Shown: positions 8,833-17,093, numbered from the stretch's first letter. The stretch: DNA of 64,000 nucleotides from Candidatus Proruminimicrobium quisquiliarum (GCA_018433245.1 JAHDRN010000001.1:248001-312000); one strand, 5' to 3'. A program made the numbers and translations. The notes: generated from the sequence alone by a model not told the origin.

Positions 8833-11334
8833 ATGGTTAATCAAGATAAAATAACAGAATTAAAAATACTTGCAGAGAAAAATGATAAAAATGCTCAATT
8901 TGAACTAGCGCAGATTTATTTTTATGGCAGAGATAGCATTAAAGAAGATGAATCGGAGGCTTTTTATTGGTTTAGAAAAGCAGCGATTAACGGACATATA
9001 GAAGCTTTTGAATTTTTGCAATGCAAAGCAACAAACCACCCTATTATTCCTATAGCTTCTGTAGAGTTTGTATATTGTTTGTTTATGTTGTCTGATAATG
9101 AAGAACATAAAAATAAATTAATAAAAATAGCAAGTTCAGAGAGTGACTTATCTCCGATGGCTGAATTATATTTAGGACAATTTGAATTTAAAAAACAAAA
9201 TTATAAAGAAGCATTTTCATATCTTAAACAAGCTATAAGCAAAGGTTATGCTGAGGCACTGGATTTTATAAAGGAACAAGCTGAAAAAAACAATCTATAC
9301 TCACAAGAAACTCTTGGAGAAATATACCTTGATGGATTAGGAATAGAAACAGATAGAAGAGAAGCTTTTAAATGGTATGCACAAGCAGTTAAGAATGGAA
9401 GCGAAAAAGCTTTTGATATAATAAACAAGTATGCAAATCGTGAAGATGATATAGCTAAATATGAGTTAGCAAATATATATTATGTAGGCACACAGAAGAT
9501 AAAACAAAATTATAAAGAAGCATTTTCTTTGTATCTGCAAATAGCAAGTCATAATTACCAAGATAGTGAAAATATTATTAATTCTGCAATATCAAATAAC
9601 GACCAATATGCACAATATGTTTTAGGAAAATTCTATGAGGAAAATAATAAAATTTGTGAAGCATTTGACTTATTGATAAAATCTGCCAATCAAGGAAATA
9701 CTGATGCAATAAAATATCTTAAAAATTTTGCAGAAAATGGTAGTCCTAGCAAACAATATGAAGTAGCAAAATTAATAGAAAACAACAATTTATTAAAACA
9801 AGAATATCTACAATATTTGGAGTTGTATAAAAAAAGTGCAGAAAATGGCAATATTTTGTCAATTCAACGCCTTGCAGAATATTATCATGATAATGATAAA
9901 AATTTGTCAATTGCATGGTATTTGAAACTTGGAAAAGAAAGTGTAGAACAAAAGATCAATATCTCGGCTAATACGGCAAGAATCTTAGGTGAAATATATC
10001 TCAACGATACAACGAAACCTTGGCATAAAGCAAAGGGATTAATTTATTATCTTCAATCTGCAAAATCTGGTGATAAACAGGCAAAAAATTTTATAAAAAA
10101 TATTGATATAGAATCTTTAAATGATACTGAATTAAAGATTCTTGGTGAAAAATATTATTATGGTACAAACAATTTAAAAATATATTTATTTACAAAAAAA
10201 CACATAATAAAACGCATAATAAAACTGATAGGATTGACGATGCTCTTTCTTGTTATCATAGTACCATTATCAATATATATATACATTCCAAAAGGTACTG
10301 ATTTTGAAAAAGCCAAAATTTATTATAAAAGAGGCAATATAAACAAAGCAGAAATGTATTTTGTAAGATATTATGTATCAAAAGCTGAAAAGGGTAATGT
10401 ATTAGACCAATATAAATTAGGAATGAATTTTTATACTGGTAAAGATTCCGCAGCAGATCCTGGTAGAGATTCTGCAGCAGACATATTTCCACGAGACTAT
10501 CAAAAAGCAAGATATTGGTTTGAAAAAGCAGCAGAGCAAGGACATGCCCATGCTCAATTTCTCTTAGGTTATATGTATTATGAAGGACTAGGAGTAGAAC
10601 GAGACTATCAAAAAACATTATATTGGCTTGGGAGAGCCGCAGAAGGAGGAGACCTGGAAGCACAACATACCTTAGGTAAGATGTATTTTGTTGGAGAAGG
10701 AGTAGAACGAGACTATCAAAAAGCATTATATTGGTTTGAAAAAGCAGCTCAGCAAGGGGATGCTATTGGTCAATATAATTTAGGTTATATGTATTATAAC
10801 GGACTAGGAGTAGACAGAGATTATAAAAAGGCAATTGAATGGTTTGAAAAAGCGGCTCAGCAAGGCAATTCTGACTCTCAATATATATTGGGTGATATGT
10901 ATTATAACGGACTAGGTGAACAAGACTATCAAAAAGCATTATATTGGTTTGAAAAATTCGAAGAAAAACAAGATAATGTTGATGTACAGTATAATTTAGG
11001 TTATATGTATTACATAGGACTAGGGACAAAACAAGACTTCACAAAAGCATTATATTGGTTTGAAAAAGCAGCAGAGCAAGGACATTCCCATGCTAAATTT
11101 CTCTTAGGTATGATGTACTCTTTTGGAAAAGGAGTACAACCAAACAACCAAAACGCATTATATTGGATTATGGAAGCCGCAGCTGGAGGAGACTGGAACG
11201 CACAAAATGAATTGGCTTCTATGTATTTGTCTGGACTAGGAGTAGAACGAGACTTAAGAGAAGGACTATATTGGTTTGAGAAAGCCCAACAAAATACGAA
11301 CAGGAAATTTGCAAAGCATTTGATAGTAATTTAA
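8833..11334 (+). CDS. Large Sel1-repeat membrane protein
   Basis: 833 residues with Sel1-like repeats (36-residue alpha/alpha hairpins) on both sides of a single membrane span at about 455-480 (LIGLTMLFLVIIVPLSIYIYI). The N-terminal repeats are divergent (NAQFELAQIYFYGRD...EAFYWFRKAAINGH). The C-terminal set from about residue 550 to 820 has roughly eight regular copies of the type YQKALYWFEKAA-QG---AQ--LGYMYY-GLGVERD, near-identical even as DNA. Sel1 proteins are scaffolds or adaptors, often in envelope stress or host interaction. No signal peptide, so a likely topology is cytoplasmic N-half and periplasmic C-half. A weak AAGGATTT site precedes the start. Confidence 0.75.
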   Translation: MVNQDKITELKILAEKNDKNAQFELAQIYFYGRDSIKEDESEAFYWFRKAAINGHIEAFEFLQCKATNHPIIPIASVEFVYCLFMLSDNEEHKNKLIKIASSESDLSPMAELYLGQFEFKKQNYKEAFSYLKQAISKGYAEALDFIKEQAEKNNLYSQETLGEIYLDGLGIETDRREAFKWYAQAVKNGSEKAFDIINKYANREDDIAKYELANIYYVGTQKIKQNYKEAFSLYLQIASHNYQDSENIINSAISNNDQYAQYVLGKFYEENNKICEAFDLLIKSANQGNTDAIKYLKNFAENGSPSKQYEVAKLIENNNLLKQEYLQYLELYKKSAENGNILSIQRLAEYYHDNDKNLSIAWYLKLGKESVEQKINISANTARILGEIYLNDTTKPWHKAKGLIYYLQSAKSGDKQAKNFIKNIDIESLNDTELKILGEKYYYGTNNLKIYLFTKKHIIKRIIKLIGLTMLFLVIIVPLSIYIYIPKGTDFEKAKIYYKRGNINKAEMYFVRYYVSKAEKGNVLDQYKLGMNFYTGKDSAADPGRDSAADIFPRDYQKARYWFEKAAEQGHAHAQFLLGYMYYEGLGVERDYQKTLYWLGRAAEGGDLEAQHTLGKMYFVGEGVERDYQKALYWFEKAAQQGDAIGQYNLGYMYYNGLGVDRDYKKAIEWFEKAAQQGNSDSQYILGDMYYNGLGEQDYQKALYWFEKFEEKQDNVDVQYNLGYMYYIGLGTKQDFTKALYWFEKAAEQGHSHAKFLLGMMYSFGKGVQPNNQNALYWIMEAAAGGDWNAQNELASMYLSGLGVERDLREGLYWFEKAQQNTNRKFAKHLIVI
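10480..11290 (+). repeat. Near-identical Sel1 coding repeats (about 108 bp)
   Basis: Units containing GACTATCAAAAAGCATTATA followed by TTGGTTTGAAAAAGC recur across this segment with very few synonymous changes, in contrast to the diverged N-terminal repeats. This suggests recent in-frame duplication or ongoing homogenisation. Confidence 0.65.
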
Positions 11335-11586
11335 TTGTAGTTAATAGGCAGGCAAATCAATCACTTGCTCAATATGTTTAATTATGAGACTCAACTCTTT
11401 GTTAGATTTTTAATGACCATTTTATAGGACTTAAAGTATTTAACAAATGAAATAACCAGATTTAATTATATATATCATTGATTTTAAAGTATATACTTAT
11501 TGTGACTTTAATAACTTACTGACAATGCTAATTTTATTGACAAAATCAATCTTATAAATTCTCTTAATTATGCTTTATTTATTTAG

Positions 11587-11615
11587 TTGTTGACAATACT
11601 GTATTTTGATAAAAT
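11587..11615 (+). promoter_or_regulatory. Promoter abutting the start codon at 11622
   Basis: TTGTTG (11587-11592), 17-base spacer, TAAAAT (11610-11615), then only six bases to the ATG at 11622. An overlapping TTGACA lies at 11590-11595. No Shine-Dalgarno sequence is visible, so a leaderless or near-leaderless message is likely. Confidence 0.5.
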
Positions 11616-11621
11616 ATAAAC

Positions 11622-13040
11622 ATGGAACATAAAATATCTGTTAAAATGAAGTTTTCAGTCCCTCCAAGTTCATTAATGTTATGTATATATCCCCAAAAAA
11701 TAAATGAAAATGGCGAACGCATAAAATTAGTTCAAAACAAATCCGTACAATCAAATAAAATAAAAATTTTACATCAAGTTACCTTAGAATTTTTAGTTTT
11801 TTTTAATCATAATTTATCACATCGAATGTATGCTAAAAAACCTTATAAATATTTTAATGGAGAATGTGCTAATTATAATGATGATTATGATATTAGAATT
11901 GGAACTTTTGCTGATAAAAATAACATTAAGGATCTAATTGATGATTTGCAGATGTTAGGGCTTCAGGATTGTTTTTATGTAGGTAACACTTTTTTAGAAG
12001 ATGAAGGGATATTTATAGAATCCGATTTAAGCCAACTTTTTAATAATCCGTATTATCAAGTTTTTGATGATGCTAAAGATGATTCATTGAAACGAAATCC
12101 AAATTTTTACAATAAAGTTGAAGTGGTTGAAGAATGTATAAAATATGTATCTAATGATAAAATTATTAATAAATTTATAAATAAAAAGAAATTTACTAAA
12201 AAAAGAATTGAATATGACATGGTATTATCGGATAAAATTCTAAAGCTTACAAAACCAAAAGTCAGTATATGGATAGAAGATTTTTTAGATTTTCAATTTA
12301 TAGAAATAGATTACGATAAGATTAATTGGGTACTAGAAAATTATTTAGAATTATTTGAAACTAATCAATTAATGCCTAAAAATGAAAATTTTTATTCATA
12401 TGAAAAACTCAAAAAAAATAGTAATGAGATTTTAGGTGACTTATATGAATCTGTCAGTAAAGATATATTGATAAATAAAAAAATAATTGATGGATTGAAT
12501 AATAATGGCAAACTACAATTAAACAAAATTAGATTTTTTGAATATTTATTATTGTTATATAAAAGAAATTGGATAATTATAAAAGATGTAGAAATGATTG
12601 ATTCAAATATAACTTTGAAAATAACTTTTAAAATGCCACCTTTGCAAATTTCTGAAGAAAACTCATCCGTATTACAATGTAAAAATCTTTCTATTGTTGA
12701 AAAAACAGGAGATGTGTTCTATGAAGGGAAATATATATGTAAATTAAAAGTCAGTTCTAAACCTTTCATATTTTTACGTCAAGTACTAACTTATTATAAA
12801 ACAGGTGTTAATGAAGGAGCTTCATTTGAAGATGTATATAGACATATGTTTTTTCCTACAATGCGCTTAAAACAATACAAGCAAATTGCAAAAAATAAAG
12901 TATCGCTAAAAAATGAATATAAAATAAGTAAACTTGAAGGAGATATAAAAAATTATTTTAAACCATTACGGAAACATTTTAATCAAAAAGAAAAAAAGTT
13001 TCCGTTAGGCATATCAAAGCAAAAAATCATAATAAAATAG
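11622..13040 (+). CDS. Uncharacterised element protein
   Basis: 472 residues, soluble-looking, Lys/Asn/Ile-rich; no signal peptide, no membrane span and no motif I recognise. Acidic clusters and a basic C-terminus (HFNQKEKKFPLGISKQKIIIK) would fit a nucleic-acid-associated protein. It sits directly upstream of the putative replication origin and the gene II/X-type initiator, on the same strand, which hints at a replication or regulatory job (inference). The promoter lies so close to the ATG that the message may be leaderless. Codon use is as AT-rich as the rest of the element. Confidence 0.5.
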   Translation: MEHKISVKMKFSVPPSSLMLCIYPQKINENGERIKLVQNKSVQSNKIKILHQVTLEFLVFFNHNLSHRMYAKKPYKYFNGECANYNDDYDIRIGTFADKNNIKDLIDDLQMLGLQDCFYVGNTFLEDEGIFIESDLSQLFNNPYYQVFDDAKDDSLKRNPNFYNKVEVVEECIKYVSNDKIINKFINKKKFTKKRIEYDMVLSDKILKLTKPKVSIWIEDFLDFQFIEIDYDKINWVLENYLELFETNQLMPKNENFYSYEKLKKNSNEILGDLYESVSKDILINKKIIDGLNNNGKLQLNKIRFFEYLLLLYKRNWIIIKDVEMIDSNITLKITFKMPPLQISEENSSVLQCKNLSIVEKTGDVFYEGKYICKLKVSSKPFIFLRQVLTYYKTGVNEGASFEDVYRHMFFPTMRLKQYKQIAKNKVSLKNEYKISKLEGDIKNYFKPLRKHFNQKEKKFPLGISKQKIIIK

Positions 13041-13318
13041 TCGTTTTTTTTATATGTTTTTTTTAAAAAAAAGAGTAAATTTTTTTTACACTTTGCCGTT
13101 TTTTGTATATTAAAGGAATTATTGAAAATCTCAGTCGATAAAACGTAGTTAAGTTTTAAGGCTGTTTTTTTTGATCTATATAAAAACAATATTTATGAAA
13201 AAACTACCCTAAAATTGCATATGTAAATTACCCTAAAACAGCCAAAAAATACCCTTTTTTTACCGTCGATGTGAAAGTGAAATATTGGTCTAATACTACC
13301 AAAAAAGGAGGTAGTATT
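13041..13318. other. Candidate replication origin / control region
   Basis: Non-coding 278 bases before the replication initiator. Three TACCCT motifs at 13205, 13229 and 13250 are spaced 24 and 21 bp; an inverted pair GGCTGTTTT (13160-13168) and AAAACAGCC (13235-13243) brackets two of them; GTCGATAAAAC (13135-13145) and ACCGTCGAT (13262-13270) share a motif with both element ends. Iteron-like spacing and location suggest an origin or initiator-binding region. Not demonstrated. Confidence 0.45.
13205..13255 (+). repeat. Three TACCCT iteron-like repeats
   Basis: TACCCT at 13205-13210, 13229-13234 and 13250-13255, each preceded by an A-rich run (AAAC, AAAT, AAAAA), spaced about two helical turns apart on the same face of the DNA. 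Confidence 0.5.
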
Positions 13319-13319
13319 A
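13291..13319 (+). promoter_or_regulatory. Stem-loop over the rep ribosome-binding site
   Basis: TAATACTACC (13291-13300) pairs perfectly with GGTAGTATTA (13310-13319). The loop AAAAAAGGA plus the first stem bases hold the Shine-Dalgarno AAGGAGG, and the stem ends on the A of the ATG. The hairpin would mask the initiator start site, giving a translational switch. Confidence 0.65.
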
Positions 13320-14428
13320 TGTCAGTATTAGGTGTAGACACAGTAAAATTTGGGTTAACAGATTTTGAAATACAAGCTGTTAACAGTTTTAATCGTCCAA
13401 CAGTATGTGATTTTATGGAGAATCCTTGGAATTATATAAATGAGGATAATTCATACAGGGCTAAGGCTGTTTATAGTAGAGATGAGCAAAACCTTATTCA
13501 TTTGTTTTTATTTTGCAATTGCTATATGTATCGCCCTGTTCTCTATGTTCAAGTTTACTCACTGCCAAAACTTATTTTTGGCAACAATGTAGAAGAACTT
13601 GATGAAACCCATTTTGAAACACTTGTTTCTTTTATAAGAGAAGCACTCTTGGCTTGTGGAGTGGAGTGTTCAGAAGAGGCTATAAAGGAATCTGAAGTCA
13701 GAGAAATTCATTACTCAAGAAATTTTCATTTAGCCGAAAATATTACATGCAAAGGAGTTATGGATATTATCGCAAAATCGAACGTTAGATGTTCACACGT
13801 ACGTAGAATAGAAGACGGTGTAAAATTTGAATCTAAATGTATAGAGATTTCATGGTATGATAAAAATAAGGAAATTCAAGAACGTCATACAAACAATGTA
13901 GATACAGTTCAAGGCAATCTCTTAAGATATGAAGTAAAATTACGAAAACCTCGACGTATTAAAAGAAACTTTATAAATCAAATTTTCAGGGTGCCTGAAA
14001 ATAGAAAATTTAAAAATGCAGTTAATGGTGCTTTTAGTTCATATATATTGCTTAGTTTCTTAAGACAGCTAAAAACCAATATGCCCCAATGTATTCCTAT
14101 AGAACTTCCATTGACCAATCCAGAGTCATCAATTCAAAAAATTAAACAGGATAATGAAGAATATAGGGTACAAAGAAGACAAATGCAAGACACATTATTA
14201 GAGCTATATTCTGCTTCTAGAAATTATAAATGCAAAGACAAGATATATAAGACGTTAATTTTTAATTATTTTTTAGACGATGAAAAATCTATTAATTTTT
14301 TAAAAGAAAGAAATTTATATGAAAAAGCATTTAGAAATATTTTTTTAATTACTCCGAGATATGAAAATATACTTGATACTTTAATAGCAAAGATTGAAGC
14401 TAGAGATGAAAATGCTAATGAAGAATAA
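13319..14428 (+). CDS. Phage/plasmid replication initiator, gene II/X family
   Basis: 369 residues from the ATG at 13319, chosen for its AAGGAGG; the upstream in-frame GTG at 13271 has no site. The block LPKLIFGNNVEELDETHFETLVSFIREALLACGV, followed by AEN..CKGV, ISWYDKNKEIQERHT and LLRYEVKLRKPRRIKR, matches the architecture of the filamentous-phage gene II/X (G2P, Phage_CRI) rolling-circle initiators. These nick the plus-strand origin through a tyrosine and are also found on small plasmids and integrated elements. It precedes xis- and int-like genes, suggesting that the excised circle replicates by rolling circle. Assignment rests on pattern memory of the family; the catalytic Tyr is not assigned with certainty. 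Confidence 0.72.
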   Translation: MSVLGVDTVKFGLTDFEIQAVNSFNRPTVCDFMENPWNYINEDNSYRAKAVYSRDEQNLIHLFLFCNCYMYRPVLYVQVYSLPKLIFGNNVEELDETHFETLVSFIREALLACGVECSEEAIKESEVREIHYSRNFHLAENITCKGVMDIIAKSNVRCSHVRRIEDGVKFESKCIEISWYDKNKEIQERHTNNVDTVQGNLLRYEVKLRKPRRIKRNFINQIFRVPENRKFKNAVNGAFSSYILLSFLRQLKTNMPQCIPIELPLTNPESSIQKIKQDNEEYRVQRRQMQDTLLELYSASRNYKCKDKIYKTLIFNYFLDDEKSINFLKERNLYEKAFRNIFLITPRYENILDTLIAKIEARDENANEE

Positions 14429-14681
14429 ACGAAAATATATTACAAACAATCTTTTTATAGATTTTGATGGAGAAGAAGTTTGTACAAGAGCAGGAATTAG
14501 TTCTCTAATTCCTTCAGTAAGAGGTTCAAGAATAGCAGTATCTACACTTTATCATTGGCATGTTGAAGGTATGCCTTACAAGAGATTTCAAAGTGGAGTG
14601 TATATCTATTCTGTTGAAAAAGTAAAAGAATGGTTATCTCATAGGGATAAACCAAGATGTATCAAAATATTAAAACAATAA
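14406..14681 (+). CDS. AlpA/excisionase-like helix-turn-helix protein
   Basis: About 91 residues. The start is uncertain: ATG codons at 14406, 14412 and 14418 all lie inside the end of the initiator gene (overlap about 20 bp) and none has a good ribosome site, so translation is probably coupled. The core ISSLIPSVRGSRIAVSTLYHWHVEGMPYKRF followed by GVYIYSVEKVKEWLSH is the winged-helix pattern of the MerR/AlpA/Xis group: helix, TLYHW recognition region, wing, then EVxxWL. Its location between rep and int supports an excision-directionality or regulatory role. Confidence 0.7.
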   Translation: MKMLMKNKRKYITNNLFIDFDGEEVCTRAGISSLIPSVRGSRIAVSTLYHWHVEGMPYKRFQSGVYIYSVEKVKEWLSHRDKPRCIKILKQ

Positions 14682-14693
14682 AAGGAGAAAATT

Positions 14694-15707
14694 ATGAAAA
14701 AGAAAGATGCGTATCTAGAAAAAAGAGGAAATGTTTATTGGTGCGATTTCACTTATAAAGGGACACGCCATAGGGAAGGACTGCATAGTAATAAAACAAT
14801 TGCATTAGAACGACTTAAATTATGGAAACATGAATTAAAAAATTCTAAATATACTCCTACAGACTGGAATGGGTTTAAAGAAAAATATCTTGAATATTGT
14901 AAAACAAACAAAAAAGAAAAGACTTTTTTAAGAGATGAATTATCTATCAGATATTTTGATGAATTTACCAAAATAAAAGATTTACATGAAATCACACCTG
15001 AGATGTTAAATCTTTTTAAACATTATTTAATAAAACAAGGGAAAAAAGCCAATAATCTCAATAGGATAATCAGTTCTATTAAGGCTATGCTAAGGAAAGC
15101 TGAAGATGATGATATTATAGAATCTCATAAATGGAGTAAAGTTAAGAAACTACCTGTAGCCAAAGGTAAAATCGATTTTTATACATCAGAAGAATTAAAA
15201 ATTTTACTGGAAAATATAAATGATACATGGAAACTAATTGTTTTATTAGGAGCCAGAGCAGGACTTAGAAGAGGGGAAATCTTTAATTTGCAGTGGAGCG
15301 ATATAGATTTTAATAGGAATTTAATTTCAATTGTTCAAAAAAACGATTGGAGTCCTAAAACATATCAATCTAGATATGTGCCAATTTCTGAAGATTTATT
15401 AATTTTATTAAAAAAATATGCGGATAATAAAAAAGAAGAGTATATCATTAAAAATAAGTCAGGTCACAAATTTGATCTTGATGTTGCTACCGCATACTTT
15501 ATTAAGATTATTAAAAAATTAAATCTGAGAGGTTCATTACATACTTTGAGACATACTTTTGCCAGTCATTTAGCTCAAGCTGGAGAAAGTTTATATACAA
15601 TATCAAAATTATTAGGACATACATCAATTCAAACTACAGAAATATATGCTCACCTCTGTCAAAATACATATCAAACAGCCATTAACAAACTGCCAGAAAT
15701 TAAATAA
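14694..15707 (+). CDS. int: Tyrosine recombinase (integrase)
   Basis: 337 residues; AAAGGAG precedes the ATG. The N-terminal arm-binding-like region (GNVYWCDFTYKGTRHREGL) leads to a SAM-like core-binding domain at about 60-155 and the catalytic domain from about 165. The catalytic set is visible: R192 in GLRRGE, the Lys region PKTYQSRYVPI, H283 and R286 in HTLRH, H309 in LLGHTS and nucleophile Y318 in TEIYAHL. It would catalyse integration into, and with the Xis-like protein excision from, the tRNA-Arg gene 60 bp downstream. The gene appears intact, so the element may still move. Confidence 0.95.
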   Translation: MKKKDAYLEKRGNVYWCDFTYKGTRHREGLHSNKTIALERLKLWKHELKNSKYTPTDWNGFKEKYLEYCKTNKKEKTFLRDELSIRYFDEFTKIKDLHEITPEMLNLFKHYLIKQGKKANNLNRIISSIKAMLRKAEDDDIIESHKWSKVKKLPVAKGKIDFYTSEELKILLENINDTWKLIVLLGARAGLRRGEIFNLQWSDIDFNRNLISIVQKNDWSPKTYQSRYVPISEDLLILLKKYADNKKEEYIIKNKSGHKFDLDVATAYFIKIIKKLNLRGSLHTLRHTFASHLAQAGESLYTISKLLGHTSIQTTEIYAHLCQNTYQTAINKLPEIK

Positions 15708-15731
15708 TAAACAAATAAAAATAGGAGATTT

Positions 15732-15750
15732 TACCACAAAATCTCCCACA
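15732..15750 (+). repeat. Subterminal 19-bp repeat, right copy
   Basis: TACCACAAAATCTCCCACA, identical to 2325-2343, lying between the int stop codon and the right att repeat. It is followed at once by TATCGACGATA, sharing TATCGACG with 2255-2262. Confidence 0.6.
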
Positions 15751-15764
15751 TATCGACGATAAAA

Positions 15765-15779
15765 AACGCGCCCAAGAGG
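15765..15779. repeat. Right attachment-site direct repeat (tRNA side)
   Basis: AACGCGCCCAAGAGG, the copy that overlaps the tRNA-Arg 3' end and keeps the tRNA intact after integration. Confidence 0.87.
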
Positions 15780-15840
15780 AGTTGAACCTCTAACCTTTTG
15801 ATTCGTAGTCAAACGCTCTATCCAATTGAGCTATGGGCGC
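15767..15840 (-). tRNA. tRNA-Arg(ACG)
   Basis: Read on the minus strand the cloverleaf is complete: acceptor GCGCCCA/TGGGCGC with discriminator G, D-arm AGCTCAATTGGATAGAGC, anticodon stem TTTGA/TCAAA with loop CTACGAA (anticodon ACG), T-arm GAGGTTCAACTCCTC. The 3' CCA is not encoded. Its 3' end is the integration site of the element at 2188-15779. Confidence 0.95.
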
Positions 15841-15899
15841 AAAATAAAACATAAGTATTTTATCATATTTTTGCTGTAATAATGAATTTGTTTATAAAA

Positions 15900-15928
15900 A
15901 ATAAAATCCCGCCGGAAAAACCGGCGGG
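15900..15928 (-). terminator. Terminator of the mscS-like gene
   Basis: Perfect 10-bp stem ATCCCGCCGG/CCGGCGGGAT (15906-15928) with a five-base loop; on the minus strand it is followed by TTTATTTTTT. It lies 22 bp after the stop of the channel gene. Confidence 0.85.
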
Positions 15929-15950
15929 ATAAAATAAGAAAAATTTTTGA

Positions 15951-17006
15951 TTAATTTGTTTTATTTATAAAAAGAGTCTGTGTCGGATGCGCAAATTTAA
16001 TATTGTGTTTTTCAAATTCTTCTTTAATTTTAAAATTAATATCCTGTTGTATATCCATATATCTGTTGTAGTCGCTGGTTAAAACATTATATACAACTTC
16101 ATAAATAAGAGCCGAATCTCCGTAAGCAAAAAAGTGAGCTCTGTCAAAGACAGCATCATTTTCGGTGTCAAGAATGTTTTTTATAATTTCCGGAATTTGT
16201 TTCATTTTTTCCAAAGAAGTTCCGTAAGTGACGGACAATTTAAAAACAACACGGCGACGCGCCATTCTTTTATAATTTCTTACACGGGCATTTGTAAGAG
16301 CTGTGTTGGAAAAAATAAGTTCTTCTCCTCCTAAGCTGCGCAAACGAGTTGTTTTAATGCCTATGCGTTCAACCGTGCCCATCATATCATCTACCACAAT
16401 AAAATCGCCTTTTTCAAATGGACGGTCAAACATAATTACAAAAAAACTGAATAAATCGCCGAGAATAGCCTGTGAAGCAAGAGCGACGGCAACACCGCCT
16501 ATGCCGAGTCCTGCGACAAGCGTTGATATTTTAATGCCCAGATTATCAAGCAAAACTACAACCGCTATCCCGATAAGAGAAGTTTTTATTGCGGCCGAAA
16601 TCCATTTAAGCGTTCTTTGGCGGGTTTCAGTTGTATTATTCTTTTTAAAATAAGTGTCAAGAAAATAATCAAAAAATGACATAAGAAATTTCAAACTCAT
16701 AAATATAAAGAATAATATTCCGCCTATGTGTATTATTTGAGTTACAGTTTCATTGGCTTTAAGATTGTCTATGCTTAAAATAAAAGCACCTACAATAACA
16801 AGCGGAATTATAGTTTTTCTTACATGCATTACTATAAAATCATCAATTTTTGTTTTTGTTGCAGATGCCCATTTTTCAAGACGCTTGACTAGTATTATTT
16901 TTACAATCCAAATAACGGCAAATAAAAATAAAAAAGCACATAGTGAAAAAAGATATTCTCCCACGGTATTTTGAAAAATGTTTTGTGAAATTAGATTTTT
17001 AAGCAT
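15951..17006 (-). CDS. MscS-family small-conductance mechanosensitive channel
   Basis: 351 residues with GGAG before the ATG. About four hydrophobic helices occupy residues 15-160, then the characteristic pore helix and beta-domain: STLVAGLGIGGVAVALASQ (Ala/Gly packing face), ILGDLFSFFVIMFDRPFEKGDFIVV, and a C-terminal alpha/beta vestibule. Releases solutes on hypo-osmotic shock, in the inner membrane. It has one or two more N-terminal helices than minimal MscS. It is followed by a strong terminator and appears monocistronic. Confidence 0.9.
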   Translation of the reverse strand: MLKNLISQNIFQNTVGEYLFSLCAFLFLFAVIWIVKIILVKRLEKWASATKTKIDDFIVMHVRKTIIPLVIVGAFILSIDNLKANETVTQIIHIGGILFFIFMSLKFLMSFFDYFLDTYFKKNNTTETRQRTLKWISAAIKTSLIGIAVVVLLDNLGIKISTLVAGLGIGGVAVALASQAILGDLFSFFVIMFDRPFEKGDFIVVDDMMGTVERIGIKTTRLRSLGGEELIFSNTALTNARVRNYKRMARRRVVFKLSVTYGTSLEKMKQIPEIIKNILDTENDAVFDRAHFFAYGDSALIYEVVYNVLTSDYNRYMDIQQDINFKIKEEFEKHNIKFAHPTQTLFINKTN

Positions 17007-17093
17007 TTTTAATTCTCCGTAATTTTAAATTATTAATTTGAATTTATTATATTAAAGGATTTATTGTTAATCAAGAACCTTATTGAATTTATT

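Larger units (their letters stand above)
2188..15779. mobile_element. Integrative element in tRNA-Arg(ACG), about 13.6 kb
   Basis: The 15-bp sequence AACGCGCCCAAGAGG occurs at 2188-2202 and again at 15765-15779, where it is the 3' end of an intact tRNA-Arg. This is the classic footprint of tyrosine-recombinase integration into a tRNA gene. The integrase gene ends 57 bp from the tRNA-side repeat, preceded by an excisionase-like gene and a gene II/X-type replication initiator. The interior is visibly more AT-rich than the flanking chromosome. No conjugation, capsid, coat or Zot-like ATPase gene is recognisable, so it is more like an integrative plasmid or mobilizable/satellite element than a complete phage. 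Two disrupted genes (5677-6053 and 7964-8167) suggest some decay. Confidence 0.88.

Noticed and set aside
10256-11029. Two long minus-strand open frames opposite the Sel1 repeats
   Set aside because: They are mirror frames created by the repetitive coding strand; no ribosome site or family match.
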